This document shows positions 18,649 through 27,168 of a DNA stretch of 64,000 bases, piece after piece (positions within the stretch are counted from its first letter, which is position 1; each line of letters begins with the position of its first letter). Source of the DNA: Zavarzinia aquatilis. Its GTDB lineage: Bacteria > Pseudomonadota > Alphaproteobacteria > Zavarziniales > Zavarziniaceae. Location of the stretch: positions 248,001-312,000 of the forward strand of contig NZ_QGLE01000002.1 in assembly GCF_003173035.1 (NCBI RefSeq). Direction: 5' to 3'. Both the position numbers and the translations under genes were made by a program. A model generated the notes under the pieces. That model saw only the letters and a program-made list of their open reading frames with translations. It was not told the DNA's origin and ran no database searches.

Positions 18649-20340
18649 CTAGCCGGCCCGCAGGCCGGCCAGCATGTCGTCATATCCAGGCGTGCCCTTG
18701 CGGGCCTCGCGCTGGATGCCACCGCCGCCGACGGCGATCAGCCGGTCGGCCAGTGCCGCCTCGCGGCGCAGATGGGTGGCGATCACCAGGGTCCGGTCGC
18801 TCGCGGCCGCGGCGACACGGGCAAGGACGTCGGCCGCGACCGCGCCATCCAGCGCCTCGGTCGGCTCGTCCAGCAGCCACAGCGGCACCGGCCGCAGCAG
18901 CAGCCGCGCCAGCGCCAGCCGCCGCCCCTGCCCGCCCGACAGCCCGAGGCCGCCGTCGCCGAGCCTTGTTGCAAGGCCATGCGGCAGGGCACGGATGTCG
19001 GCACCAAGGCCGGCTGCGTCCAGCGCGGCCCACAACTCGGCCTCGCTCGCCCCGGCGTGGGCGAGGCGCAGGTTGCCGGCCACCGTGTCGCGGAACAATT
19101 CGCTGCGCTGGGTCAGCAGGGCCGAGGGCAGCGTGGCGACATGGCCCGCGCTCTGCGGCAATTCCCCGGCGATGGCCTGCATCAGGCTGGATTTGCCGGC
19201 GCCGCTCGGCCCGATCAGGGCGACCCGCTCGCCTTTGGCAATGGCAAGATCAAGGGCGGTCAGGACCGGCGCGGCGGCGCCGTCATGGCGGCAGGTCGCG
19301 CCCCTGATCTCGACCGCGAGGCGCTGGTCGAGCGGCAAGGGCACCACCGAAGGGACGAGCGGCGACAGAAGTGTCGGCGCCAGCCGGTCGACGGCCAGCA
19401 GACTGCGACCGATCTCGACCGCGCCCCGGCGCAGCGCGGCGAAAGGCTCCATCGCGGCGAGGGCGAGCAGCAGGGCGAAGGCGGCGACCGGCGTGCCGAT
19501 CGCGCCCTGTTCGACCAGCAGCGCGCAGGCCAGCAGGACACCCACGAGGCCAAGGCAGCCGGCGATGCCGAGCAGGAAACCGGCGCCGCATTCAGCCCGG
19601 TTCAGCCGGTCATCGGCCGCGGCGAGATAGGCATCGGCCCGTTTGGCCGCGCCCAGCTGGGCCGGCATCCGCCCGGCGAGCAGAAGATCGGTCTGACCGT
19701 CGACAAGGTCGATGGTCCGCACGCGCAAGGCCTCGAGGCCAAGGGCGCGGCGCCGCGCCGCCCGCCGCCCGACCAATGCCGCCAGCAGCGGAACGCCGAG
19801 CCCGGCGAACACCAGGAACGGACCGAAGCCGAGACCGAGCCAGCCGTCGATGAAGGACAGCGCCGCCCCGGCGACCAGCGCCGCGCCGACGGCGGCGATG
19901 GCGGGCACGCCGAGGCGCAGGTAGAAGGATTCGAGGGCGTCGATATCGCTGGTCAGGCGGAACAGCATCCGCCCGGGCCGGGCCAGCAGGCCGCGCGCCG
20001 CCCCGGGCAGGGCATAGGCCCGGAACAGGCGGACCCGCAGGGTCTCGAGCGTGCGCAGGGTCGCGTCATGGGTCACCAGCCGCTCGCCATAGCGGGCGGC
20101 GGTGCGCACCAGCGCCAGCAGGCGGATGGCGGCGGCAGGCGCGAAGACATCGAAGACCAGCGCCGTCGCGGGGACGAGACCCGCCAGCGCCGTCGCGGTA
20201 ATGAACCAGCCCGACAGGCCGAGCAGGGCGATGCCCGCCAACACCGTCGCCGCCGCCAGCAGCGCGCCGAGGGCGAGCCGACCCCGATGACCTTCCGCCA
20301 GCAGGCGGAGAATGGCGGGGAGAAGACGAAGCGCGCTCAT
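18649..20340 (-). CDS. cydC: Thiol-reductant ABC exporter subunit CydC
   Basis: A 563-residue fused permease-ATPase half transporter. With CydD it exports glutathione/cysteine to the periplasm, which is needed to assemble cytochrome bd. The membrane domain contains LLGLSGWFITATALAG, diagnostic of CydC. The ATPase has Walker A GPSGAGKSS, signature LSGGQGRRLALARLLL, and Walker B LWLLDEPTEALD. Its ATG overlaps the cydD stop by 4 bp (20337-20340). The C-terminus ends in a short repeat shared with the spacer downstream. Confidence 0.94.
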   Translation of the reverse strand: MSALRLLPAILRLLAEGHRGRLALGALLAAATVLAGIALLGLSGWFITATALAGLVPATALVFDVFAPAAAIRLLALVRTAARYGERLVTHDATLRTLETLRVRLFRAYALPGAARGLLARPGRMLFRLTSDIDALESFYLRLGVPAIAAVGAALVAGAALSFIDGWLGLGFGPFLVFAGLGVPLLAALVGRRAARRRALGLEALRVRTIDLVDGQTDLLLAGRMPAQLGAAKRADAYLAAADDRLNRAECGAGFLLGIAGCLGLVGVLLACALLVEQGAIGTPVAAFALLLALAAMEPFAALRRGAVEIGRSLLAVDRLAPTLLSPLVPSVVPLPLDQRLAVEIRGATCRHDGAAAPVLTALDLAIAKGERVALIGPSGAGKSSLMQAIAGELPQSAGHVATLPSALLTQRSELFRDTVAGNLRLAHAGASEAELWAALDAAGLGADIRALPHGLATRLGDGGLGLSGGQGRRLALARLLLRPVPLWLLDEPTEALDGAVAADVLARVAAAASDRTLVIATHLRREAALADRLIAVGGGGIQREARKGTPGYDDMLAGLRAG

Positions 20341-21986
20341 GACCGTGCCCCCGTCAGGTCGATCTGCCGGTCCATGGCGGCGATCAGCACCGGATCATGG
20401 GTGGCGAGGATCAGGGTCCGCCCCTCGGCGAGGGCGAGCAGCCCCGCGGTCACTTCCGCCGCCGTCGCGCGGTCGAGATGGGCCGTCGGCTCGTCGGCGA
20501 TGACAAGGCCGAGGTCCGGCGTCGCCGCCGCCCGGGCAATCGCCAGGCGAAGCTGCTCACCGCCCGACAGGCCACCGCCGCCTTCGCCAAGATCGCGCGC
20601 CGCGCCCGGCCCGGCCACGCCCTGCAACCGGGCCAGCGCCACCGCGTCGAGCACGTCCATCAGACCGATTTCCGGCCGGCCGAGGGCGATGTTGCCCCGC
20701 ACCGTGCCGGCGAAGAAATGCGGGCGCTGGCCGATCCAGGCGATGCGGGCGCGAAGACTGGCGGCGCTCGCCCCGGTCAGCGCGGTGCCGCCGATGGCGA
20801 TGCATCCGGCGCCGACCGGGGCAAGCCCCGCGATCAGCGACAGCAGGGTGGATTTGCCCGCGCCCGACGGCGCAGTCAGCGCGACATGCTCGCCGGGGCG
20901 GATATTCAGGCTGAAATCCGTGAATACGGGCTTCGCCGCACCTTCGTGGCTGAAATGCAGATGCTCGATCTCTACCCCCGGCACCGGGCCGCTTGCCGCG
21001 CCAGCCCTATCGAGGGCACCGGGCACCTCGAGGCCGGGGGCGGCGAGCCGGGCCAGGCTGTCGGCGGCGGCAACACCCGCCGCGCGGTCGTGCCAGACCG
21101 CCGAGAGATCGCGCAAGGGCTCGAAGAAGGCGGGGGCCAGCATCAGCACGAACAGGCCCTGAGCGAGGTCGAGCCGGCCGCCCCAGGCGCCGAAGCCAAG
21201 CTGGCCGAGCAGGTGGAAGCCGACATAGACGGCGACCATGGCGACACCGAGGGCCGAGAACAGCTCGAGCACGGCGGACGACAGGAAGGCGATACGCAGC
21301 ACCGCCATGGTGCGCTGGCGCAGGCCCCGGGCGCTGGCCGCCAGCCGCTCGGCCGTCGCCTCGATGGCGCCGAGGCCGCGAATGGTGGCAAGCCCGCGCA
21401 GCCGGTCGAGCAGGAAGGCGTTCATGCCGCCCATTTCGACCATCTGGGCTTCGCTCGCCGCCTTGGCGCGCCAGCCGACGAGGGCCATGAAGACGGGGAT
21501 CAGCGGCGCCGCGGCGAGGAGAATCAGCGCCGCCACCCAGGACTGGCTGAAGACGGCGGCGAGGATGAGCGGCGGCACCAGCGCGACGCGCAGGCGTACC
21601 GGCTCGAAGCGCGAAAGGTAGGGCAGCAGGGTTTCCGCCTGTTCGGCCAGCACGGAAGCGGCGAGACCAGCCGGATGGCGCCGGGGATCGAGCGGCGAGC
21701 CGGTGGCGAGGCAATGCAGGGCCTCGCCCCGCGCCTCGCCCAGCAGCTGCCGGGCCCGCAGGTACGACAGGCGCGCCCCCGCCGCCTCGGCTCCGGCGCG
21801 GAGAACGCCGAGCCCAAGCACGAAACCCGCCAGCACCACGACGGCGCCAAAGCCGCCACCGTCCGCCAGCGCCTGCACGGACAGGGCGAGCAGCGCCGCC
21901 TGCGGCAGCCAGATCAGCGCGGCCAGCGCGGAAAGCAGGCTTCCCGCCGACAGACGGCCGATTTTCGGGGCGCGAGGATGGGTCAT
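20337..21986 (-). CDS. cydD: Thiol-reductant ABC exporter subunit CydD
   Basis: A 549-residue permease-ATPase half transporter, partner of CydC. Six membrane helices occupy the first 320 residues. The ATPase domain shows Walker A APSGAGKSTLL, signature LSGGEQLRLAIARA and Walker B LVIADEPTAHLD. It is the first gene of the minus-strand cydDCABX locus, so expression of the set is likely driven from the AT-rich palindrome region just upstream. The order D-C-A-B-X puts maturation genes before the oxidase subunits. Confidence 0.94.
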   Translation of the reverse strand: MTHPRAPKIGRLSAGSLLSALAALIWLPQAALLALSVQALADGGGFGAVVVLAGFVLGLGVLRAGAEAAGARLSYLRARQLLGEARGEALHCLATGSPLDPRRHPAGLAASVLAEQAETLLPYLSRFEPVRLRVALVPPLILAAVFSQSWVAALILLAAAPLIPVFMALVGWRAKAASEAQMVEMGGMNAFLLDRLRGLATIRGLGAIEATAERLAASARGLRQRTMAVLRIAFLSSAVLELFSALGVAMVAVYVGFHLLGQLGFGAWGGRLDLAQGLFVLMLAPAFFEPLRDLSAVWHDRAAGVAAADSLARLAAPGLEVPGALDRAGAASGPVPGVEIEHLHFSHEGAAKPVFTDFSLNIRPGEHVALTAPSGAGKSTLLSLIAGLAPVGAGCIAIGGTALTGASAASLRARIAWIGQRPHFFAGTVRGNIALGRPEIGLMDVLDAVALARLQGVAGPGAARDLGEGGGGLSGGEQLRLAIARAAATPDLGLVIADEPTAHLDRATAAEVTAGLLALAEGRTLILATHDPVLIAAMDRQIDLTGARS

Positions 21987-22290
21987 GGCATCAACCCGCG
22001 ATCACCCGGCAAGGGGCGGACAGGGACGCGATGACCGACATCGGGGGCGGAGGGTTCATGGGGGTGTTGGCTCCACGCTCGCCGCAATTTCAATTATTAT
22101 TGAAATTACAGTATGCGCATATGATGACAGGAACAAGCGCAGCGGGCCCTGCGGCATTCTCGTTTGAAGGGTGGATGGATTGGGGTCGGAGCCGGAATGC
22201 CGGTCGCCCGAAGATGAATGACCCGCCCGCGATGGCTGCCCGCCGATCCGAAATCGGCGAAACACCCGAGGTTTCGGCAAACCTTCGGCG
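21987..22290. other. Non-coding region upstream of cydD, containing an AT-rich palindrome
   Basis: A 304-bp stretch between cydD and the DUF2946 gene, both on the minus strand. The only standout element is the palindrome at 22086-22107, described separately. I see no conserved small gene, tRNA or clear terminator here. Short open frames in it have no recognisable content. Confidence 0.5.
22086..22107. promoter_or_regulatory. Perfect AT-rich palindrome upstream of cydDCABX, probable operator
   Basis: AATTTCAAT and ATTGAAATT form exact 9-nt arms around TATT, in a region that is otherwise very GC-rich. It lies 100-121 bp upstream of the cydD start. The spacing resembles an FNR/CRP-type half-site arrangement, but the arms (TTCAAT) differ from the FNR consensus TTGAT-N4-ATCAA. 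The regulator is not identifiable from sequence. An oxygen-, redox- or sulfur-responsive factor would fit the neighbours. Confidence 0.6.
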
Positions 22291-22722
22291 TTACAGGATG
22301 CGGATATTCATCGTGTTACCGGGCACGATCGCCCGCGCAAGGGGAGGACCACGCGGCTGGACGTCGGCGACATGGATCAGGTCCGGCGCAGTGAGGGGCT
22401 GCTGGTGCCAGTCGAGATGACCATGTCCCCCGGGCACGACCAGCGCCAGGGTGACGGGGATAAGACCGAGGCCGGCGACGGCCTGGGTGATGCAGACCTG
22501 ACAGTCATGGCCCGGCAGGGCTGGCGCGGGCCGTTGGCCCGGCGCCTTTCCGTCGATGCTGCAAAGCTCTTCAAGGGCCGCCTGCAGGGCCGCCAGCGAA
22601 TTGATGCGGCCGCCATGCATCGGCGACAGCGGCGCGATCACCTGCAGGCACAGGGCAAGCGCGGCCAGCAGCGTCATCATGTGACGCCGGCCGATCCGCC
22701 GATATGCCGAAAGTGACCGCAT
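22291..22722 (-). CDS. DUF2946-like exported small protein
   Basis: About 143 aa from the ATG at 22722. The N-terminus has basic residues and then a hydrophobic stretch (MMTLLAALALCLQVIAP), a likely signal peptide or anchor. A CxxC pair in GHDCQVCITQAVAGLG resembles the HCPLC-type motif of DUF2946. The tail contains HGHLDWHQ, another possible metal-binding patch. The function of the family is unknown; copper-related contexts are known for it. The start is uncertain (Met at 22722 or about 39 nt later). It is divergent from the YeeE/YedE pair. Confidence 0.6.
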   Translation of the reverse strand: MRSLSAYRRIGRRHMMTLLAALALCLQVIAPLSPMHGGRINSLAALQAALEELCSIDGKAPGQRPAPALPGHDCQVCITQAVAGLGLIPVTLALVVPGGHGHLDWHQQPLTAPDLIHVADVQPRGPPLARAIVPGNTMNIRIL

Positions 22723-22902
22723 GGAATACAATCCGCCGCTGGGATATTTTCGAGGTAAGCCCTCGTCCCGGCTCCCGGCAATGGGACAGAAACGCACAGC
22801 GACGCAAGCGCGCAGCGACAGATGAACGCAGCCGCCCCCTCTGCGCGGCGCACAGTTCCGCCCTGCGCCGCGCTCATCGCCAGCCCTATTCCAATTTACA
22901 TT

Positions 22903-22920
22903 TTATGATTATATATAATG
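22903..22920. promoter_or_regulatory. AT-rich palindrome/promoter element before the YeeE/YedE genes
   Basis: The 12-nt perfect palindrome ATTATATATAAT sits in an AT-rich island, with near-symmetrical flanks, 31-48 bp upstream of the ATG at 22951. It also contains TATAAT, so promoter and operator may overlap. In several proteobacteria, sulfide-responsive ArsR-family repressors control YeeE/YedE transporter genes from AT-rich palindromes. Whether that applies here is inference, and no such repressor gene is in the window. Confidence 0.5.
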
Positions 22921-22950
22921 ATACAAACCAGCGGACACGGGACAAACGCC

Positions 22951-23373
22951 ATGGATCAATTCATTTCGCCGACGCTCGGCGGCGCGCTCATCGCGCTCTC
23001 GGCCATCCTGATGATGGGCTTGCTCGGCCGCATCACCGGCATCAGCGGCATCCTCGGAAATCTGTTGCCCCCGGCCCCGGCGCGGGGCGGTGAAGCCATG
23101 TGGCGCGTCGCCTTTATCGCCGGCCTGCTGGGCGGCCCCCTGCTGCTGCAGGCCTTCACCGGCGACAGCGGCATCGGCGCCCCTGTCGTCGGACTGCCGA
23201 TGATGATCCTCGGCGGCTTCATCGTCGGCGTCGGCACCGCGCTCGGCTCGGGCTGCACCTCGGGCCATGGCATCTGCGGCCTGTCGCGCCTGTCGAAACG
23301 CAGCTTCGTCGCCGTCGGCACCTTCATGGCGACCGGCGTCGCGACCGTCTTCGTCGTCCGTCACCTGCTCTGA
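22951..23373 (+). CDS. YeeE/YedE family membrane protein, first half
   Basis: A 140-residue membrane protein. The ATG at 22951 is preferred over an in-frame ATG at 22918, which lies within the AT-rich operator-like region. It has glycine-rich membrane helices and the family motif LGSGCTSGHGICGL, with two cysteines. Members of the YeeE/YedE family move thiosulfate or related sulfur species across the inner membrane using conserved cysteines. This is the shorter two-gene form, and the second half follows after 17 bp. Confidence 0.85.
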   Translation: MDQFISPTLGGALIALSAILMMGLLGRITGISGILGNLLPPAPARGGEAMWRVAFIAGLLGGPLLLQAFTGDSGIGAPVVGLPMMILGGFIVGVGTALGSGCTSGHGICGLSRLSKRSFVAVGTFMATGVATVFVVRHLL

Positions 23374-23390
23374 TCACGGGGATCATCGTC

Positions 23391-23807
23391 ATGGCACGCA
23401 TCATCGCCGCCCTCGCCGCCGGGCTGATTTTCGGCCTCGGCCTTGCCCTCGCCGGCATGACCGATCCCGCCAGGGTCATCGGCTTCCTCGACCTTGCCGG
23501 GGCGTGGAACCCGGCCCTCGCCTTTGTCATGGGCGCGGGCGTCATCGTCACCTTCATCGGTTACCGGCTGGTGCTGGCGCGGCCGAAGCCGGCGCTGGAC
23601 GCCAAGTTCCAGATCCCGACAAGGACCGACATCGACCTGCCGCTGGTCGGCGGCGCCGCGCTGTTCGGCATCGGCTGGGGCCTCGCCGGCTATTGCCCGG
23701 GGCCCGCCCTGTCGTCGCTGATCGCCGGCAATGGTGATGTCTTCGCCCTGGTCGGCGCCATGATCGCGGGCATGATCGTGGTCCGCTTCGCCCGGATGCG
23801 CGGTTGA
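23391..23807 (+). CDS. YeeE/YedE-type membrane protein, second half (DUF6691-like)
   Basis: A 138-residue membrane protein starting MARIIAALAAGLIFGLGLAL. It has the typical GMTDPARVIGFLDLAGAWNP region and a conserved cysteine motif, GLAGYCPGPALSSL. It is the usual partner of the preceding gene. The two halves together correspond to one full-length YeeE-like channel. The stop is followed almost at once by the DUF599 gene (ATG 23810), so all three are probably one transcript. Confidence 0.85.
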   Translation: MARIIAALAAGLIFGLGLALAGMTDPARVIGFLDLAGAWNPALAFVMGAGVIVTFIGYRLVLARPKPALDAKFQIPTRTDIDLPLVGGAALFGIGWGLAGYCPGPALSSLIAGNGDVFALVGAMIAGMIVVRFARMRG

Positions 23808-23809
23808 CC

Positions 23810-24445
23810 ATGCTGTCGGCGGACGTCTGGCGCTGGCTCGCCCTCGCGGGGGCAGCCATCGCCATCCTTGCCTTCGAGCGGCATCAGCGCCGCCGCCAGA
23901 CCGCCCGCCAGCGCCATGTCACCATGCGCGAGCGCTGGCTGGATGCCCTCATGGCGCGGCCGGGTCAGGAGATCGTCGCGGTCCAGACCCTGCGCAATTC
24001 GCTGATGGCGGCGAGCATCGTCGCCTCGACGACGGTGATCGCGATCATGGGCACGATCAGCCTGGTCGGCCCGGTCGCCGCCCATCTGGCGCTGCGCATC
24101 GCCGAAAGCCCCGAGGAAGCGGCGGTGCGCCCGGTACAGCTGACCATCGGCGGCCTGCTGGTCATCGTGCTCTTCTCGGCCTTCCTCTTTGCCACACAGT
24201 CGGCGCGCTTCTACAACCACCTGTCCTATCTGGTCGGTTTCGGCGCCGCCGCCAGCGACGACGACCGGGTCACGGCCCGGCATTATGTCGCCCTCGCCGG
24301 GCGCTATTACAGCGACAGCCTGCGCACCATGGTCTATCTGGCGCCGCTCGTTGTCGGCCTGTTCGAGCCCATGGCGGTGCTGCCCGGCGCCCTCGCGGTC
24401 ATCATGGTGCTGGCCTATTTCGACCGGCGGCATCCCGCGGCCTGA
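23810..24445 (+). CDS. DUF599 family membrane protein
   Basis: A 211-residue protein with an N-terminal helix and three further membrane segments. The sequence LRNSLMAASIVASTTVIAIMG and the later RFYNHLSYLVGFGA match DUF599, a family of unknown function. The ATG at 23810 is used; a TTG two codons earlier overlaps the previous stop. It follows the YeeE/YedE pair by 2 bp, but DUF599 proteins are not specifically tied to sulfur transport, so cotranscription does not prove a shared role. Confidence 0.8.
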   Translation: MLSADVWRWLALAGAAIAILAFERHQRRRQTARQRHVTMRERWLDALMARPGQEIVAVQTLRNSLMAASIVASTTVIAIMGTISLVGPVAAHLALRIAESPEEAAVRPVQLTIGGLLVIVLFSAFLFATQSARFYNHLSYLVGFGAAASDDDRVTARHYVALAGRYYSDSLRTMVYLAPLVVGLFEPMAVLPGALAVIMVLAYFDRRHPAA

Positions 24446-24457
24446 TGCCCCAAATGA

Positions 24458-24483
24458 AACGGCCGGGGCATTCCCCGGCCGTT
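24458..24483. terminator. Bidirectional terminator hairpin between DUF599 and trcR
   Basis: Exact 11-nt arms (24458-24468 and 24473-24483) around the loop CATT, between two convergent genes. On the minus strand the stem is followed by TTTCATTTG. It probably ends both transcripts. Confidence 0.75.
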
Positions 24484-24506
24484 CCGCATTCCAGATCGAG
24501 CGGGGC

Positions 24507-25160
24507 TCAGTTGGCCCAGCCGGGGGTCAGCCCCTCTTCCTCGCCCTCTTCGCCCTCGGCTTCGGCCAGGGCCTCCAGCGTCTCGGGCGCATTGGCCTCG
24601 TCGTAATCGTCCTCGTCGTCCGGGCCGCCTTCGCCCTTCACGCGGTCGGCGGCCTTCTGCACCGCCTGATCGAGTTCGATCTGGCTGCACAGGCCAAGGG
24701 TCACCGGGTCGACCGGCTTGATGTTCTGGCTGTTCCAGTGGCTGCGGTCGCGCACGGCCTTGATCGTCGGCTTGGTCGTGCCGATCAGGCGGCAGACCTG
24801 GGCGTCCGACAGTTCGGGGTGGTGGCGCAGCAGCCAGGCGATGGCATCCGGCCGGTCCTGCCGGCGCGAGACCGGGGTATAGCGCGGCCCCTTGGAGCGG
24901 GCGCGCGGCGACGGATTGGTCGATTCGCTGACCTTCATCTCGTAGCGCGGATTGGCCTGCGCCTTGTCCAGTTCGGACTGGTTCAGCTGGCCGTGGGCGA
25001 CCGGATCGAGACCGACGATGCCCTGAAACACTTCGCCATCGGCGATGCCCTTCACCTCGAGCGGATGCAGACCGCAGAATTTCGCGATCTGGTCGAAGGT
25101 CAGCGCCGTGTTTTCCACCAGCCAGACGGCGGTGGCCTTGGGCATCAGGGGCAGGGTCAT
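24507..25160 (-). CDS. trcR: Cell-cycle transcriptional regulator TrcR (DUF1013)
   Basis: A 217-residue protein of the alphaproteobacterial DUF1013 family. The N-terminus MPKATAVWLVENTALTFDQI and the region GLHPLEVKGIADGE are highly conserved signatures. A second conserved block around HHPELSDAQVCRLIGTTKPT resembles a helix-turn-helix. The tail is acidic (DDEDDYDEANAPE and EGEEGEEEG). TrcR has been described as an RNA-polymerase-binding regulator in cell-cycle control. It is convergent with the DUF599 gene and appears monocistronic. Confidence 0.9.
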   Translation of the reverse strand: MTLPLMPKATAVWLVENTALTFDQIAKFCGLHPLEVKGIADGEVFQGIVGLDPVAHGQLNQSELDKAQANPRYEMKVSESTNPSPRARSKGPRYTPVSRRQDRPDAIAWLLRHHPELSDAQVCRLIGTTKPTIKAVRDRSHWNSQNIKPVDPVTLGLCSQIELDQAVQKAADRVKGEGGPDDEDDYDEANAPETLEALAEAEGEEGEEEGLTPGWAN

Positions 25161-25282
25161 GTCAATTCTCCACCGTTGCGACCGGCCTTCCGGCCTGCCG
25201 CTGCCATGATCATGGCCTTTAGCGATAGGGCTATATAGTCGCGGTGCGCAGCGACGTCAAACCCCGCACGCGACCGGCAACC

Positions 25283-26281
25283 TCACATCTCCAGCACAAT
25301 CTTGCCCAGATGATCCCGGTCGTCCATCCTCTCGTGCGCGCCGGCGGCATCGGTCAGCGGGAAGGTGCGGTCGATCACCGGCCTGATCTTGCCCGCCGCC
25401 AGCAGCGGCCAGACCCTGGCCTCGAGCGAGGCCGCGATGGCCGCCTTGTCGGCGATGGAGCGGATGCGCAGGGTGGAGCCGGTGATGGTCAGGCGCTTCA
25501 GCATGACCGGCATCAGGTTCACCTCGACCTGCGCGCCCTGCAGGAAGGCGATATAGACGAGGCGCCCGCCCGTCGCCATGCAGGCGATATTGCGCGCGAC
25601 ATAATCGCCGCCAACCATGTCGAGGACGACGTCGACGCACTTCTTGCCGGTCTCGGCCTTGATCACCTCGACGAAATCCTCGGTCTTGTAGTCGATCACC
25701 CGCTGCGCGCCGAGCGCCATCAGCGGCTCGCGCTTGGCCGCGCCGCCGACCGTGGTGAAGACATGGGCGCCGAGGGCGGACGCCATCTGGATCGCCGTCG
25801 TGCCGATGCCGCTGGCGCCGCCATGGACGAGGAAACTCTCACCCGGCTGGAGGCCGCCCCGATCGAAGACATTGGTCCAGACGGTAAAGAAGGTCTCGGG
25901 GATCGCCGCCGCCTCGACCATCGACAGACCGTCGGGAACGGGCAGGCATTGGGCAGCCGGCGCGACGGCATATTCGGCATAGCCCCCGCCCGCGAGCAGG
26001 GCCATGACCCGGTCGCCGACGGCGAAACGCGAGACCTCGGCCCCCAAGGCGACGATGGTCCCCGCCCCCTCCAACCCCGGGGTCTCGGGCGCGCCGGGCG
26101 GCGGCGGATAGACGCCGAGGCGCTGCAGCACGTCCGGCCGGTTGACCCCCGCGGCGGCGAGGCGGATCAGGACTTCGCCCTTGCCCGGTTGCGGCACCGG
26201 CAGGCTGACCGGCTTCAGCACCTCGGGACCGCCGGGGCTGGCGATGGCGATGGCGGTCATGGTTTCGGGGACGGTCGACAT
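25283..26281 (-). CDS. NAD(P)H:quinone oxidoreductase (zinc-independent MDR, PIG3-like)
   Basis: A 332-residue medium-chain dehydrogenase/reductase. The start is set at the ATG at 26281, because GGAG lies 6 nt upstream. The N-terminal GroES-like fold contains GVNRPDVLQRLGVYPPPPG, which is characteristic of the PIG3/QOR branch. The coenzyme motif is LVHGGASGIGTTAIQMA. The zinc-binding cysteines of alcohol dehydrogenases are absent. Likely reaction: NADPH-dependent reduction of quinones or enones. It is divergent from a DUF1192 gene 57 bp away. Confidence 0.9.
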   Translation of the reverse strand: MSTVPETMTAIAIASPGGPEVLKPVSLPVPQPGKGEVLIRLAAAGVNRPDVLQRLGVYPPPPGAPETPGLEGAGTIVALGAEVSRFAVGDRVMALLAGGGYAEYAVAPAAQCLPVPDGLSMVEAAAIPETFFTVWTNVFDRGGLQPGESFLVHGGASGIGTTAIQMASALGAHVFTTVGGAAKREPLMALGAQRVIDYKTEDFVEVIKAETGKKCVDVVLDMVGGDYVARNIACMATGGRLVYIAFLQGAQVEVNLMPVMLKRLTITGSTLRIRSIADKAAIAASLEARVWPLLAAGKIRPVIDRTFPLTDAAGAHERMDDRDHLGKIVLEM

Positions 26282-26338
26282 CGCGCACTCCATGCTATGG
26301 TCATCGTTGGTTAGGCGAGGACAAGGCACGAGGCAAGG

Positions 26339-26533
26339 ATGGTATTCGATCCCGACGAGAGGCCGCGGCCGAAAACGGGGGTGGCGATCGAGCCGATCCC
26401 CCTCGATCCCCTGTCGATCGAGGATCTGCAGGCGCGGATATCCAGCGCCGAGGCGGAAATTGCCCGCTGCGCGGAAGCAATCGCCAAAAAGAAGGCGAGC
26501 CGCGATGCGGCGGCAGCCTTTTTCAAGAGTTAG
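26339..26533 (+). CDS. DUF1192 small protein
   Basis: A 64-residue soluble protein. LSIEDLQARISSAEAEIARC and the tail KKASRDAAAAFFKS match DUF1192, a short alphaproteobacterial family with a predicted helical hairpin or coiled coil. Function unknown. It commonly lies divergent from a quinone oxidoreductase gene, as here. Confidence 0.85.
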   Translation: MVFDPDERPRPKTGVAIEPIPLDPLSIEDLQARISSAEAEIARCAEAIAKKKASRDAAAAFFKS

Positions 26534-26635
26534 GCGAAAGAATCTTGTGCGCGCCCGCATGTGGCGGGTTGACGCAGGCATCGCGCTTCAGCATGATCCG
26601 GCCAGCAAGTCTGACAGGGACGGCATCACAATAGA

Positions 26636-26660
26636 ACGGGCTGCCCATTGGGCAGCCCGT
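26636..26660. terminator. Terminator hairpin after hsp20 / DUF1192
   Basis: Exact 11-nt arms (26636-26646 and 26650-26660) around a 3-nt loop, in the gap between two convergent genes. On the minus strand it is followed by TTCTATTGT, which suits termination of the hsp20 transcript. Confidence 0.7.
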
Positions 26661-26697
26661 CGCCATTTGGGGGTATCGCCACCCCGCGGTCCTGGGA

Positions 26698-27168
26698 TCA
26701 GGCGGCGTGCTGATGCTCGATCTGCGGGCCGGCCGCGACGGCGCGGGTCTCGATGGCGATCTGGCGCGGCTTCTTGGCTTCCGGCACCTCGCGCACGAGT
26801 TCGATGTGGAGGAGGCCGTTCTCGAAACTGGCGTTCACCACCTTGATCGTGTCGGCGAGTTCGAAGCGGCGCTCGAAGGCGCGGGCGGCGATGCCGCGAT
26901 GCAGATATTCGACGCCGGTCTTGTCCTCGCGCGCCTTGCCGGCGATCACGAGCATGTTTTCGTTCACCGTGACGTCGAGGGCGTCGGGCGCGAAACCGGC
27001 CACCGCCATGGTGATGCGGTAACGGTCGTCACCGGCCTTCTCGATGTTGTAGGGCGGATAGCTGTTGGCCGCCTCGTCCATGCGGGCCGCGCTGTCGAGC
27101 AGGCGGGACACCCGGTCGAAACCGATGGTCGAGCGCATGAGGGGCGAGAAATCAAAGGCAGAGCGCAT
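26698..27168 (-). CDS. Small heat-shock protein, Hsp20/IbpA family
   Basis: A 156-residue holdase chaperone. The ATG at 27168 has AGGAGA upstream at good spacing. MRSAFDFSPLMRSTIGFDRV and NSYPPYNIEKAGDDRYRIT are typical of IbpA-like proteins. The alpha-crystallin domain covers about residues 40-130, including EYLHRGIAARAFERRFEL. The C-terminal IxI/V-like region is replaced by KPRQIAIETR. It holds unfolding proteins under heat stress for refolding by DnaK/ClpB. A promoter resembling the RpoH consensus lies about 100 bp upstream. Confidence 0.92.
   Translation of the reverse strand: MRSAFDFSPLMRSTIGFDRVSRLLDSAARMDEAANSYPPYNIEKAGDDRYRITMAVAGFAPDALDVTVNENMLVIAGKAREDKTGVEYLHRGIAARAFERRFELADTIKVVNASFENGLLHIELVREVPEAKKPRQIAIETRAVAAGPQIEHQHAA

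Noticed and set aside
18772-21162. A 796-codon plus-strand frame opposite cydC and cydD
   Set aside because: Arg/Gln/Gly-rich antisense frame with no motifs; the ABC transporter genes explain the region.
22031-22420. A 129-codon plus-strand frame between cydD and the DUF2946 gene
   Set aside because: It has no recognisable content and runs through the palindrome and into the DUF2946 coding region.
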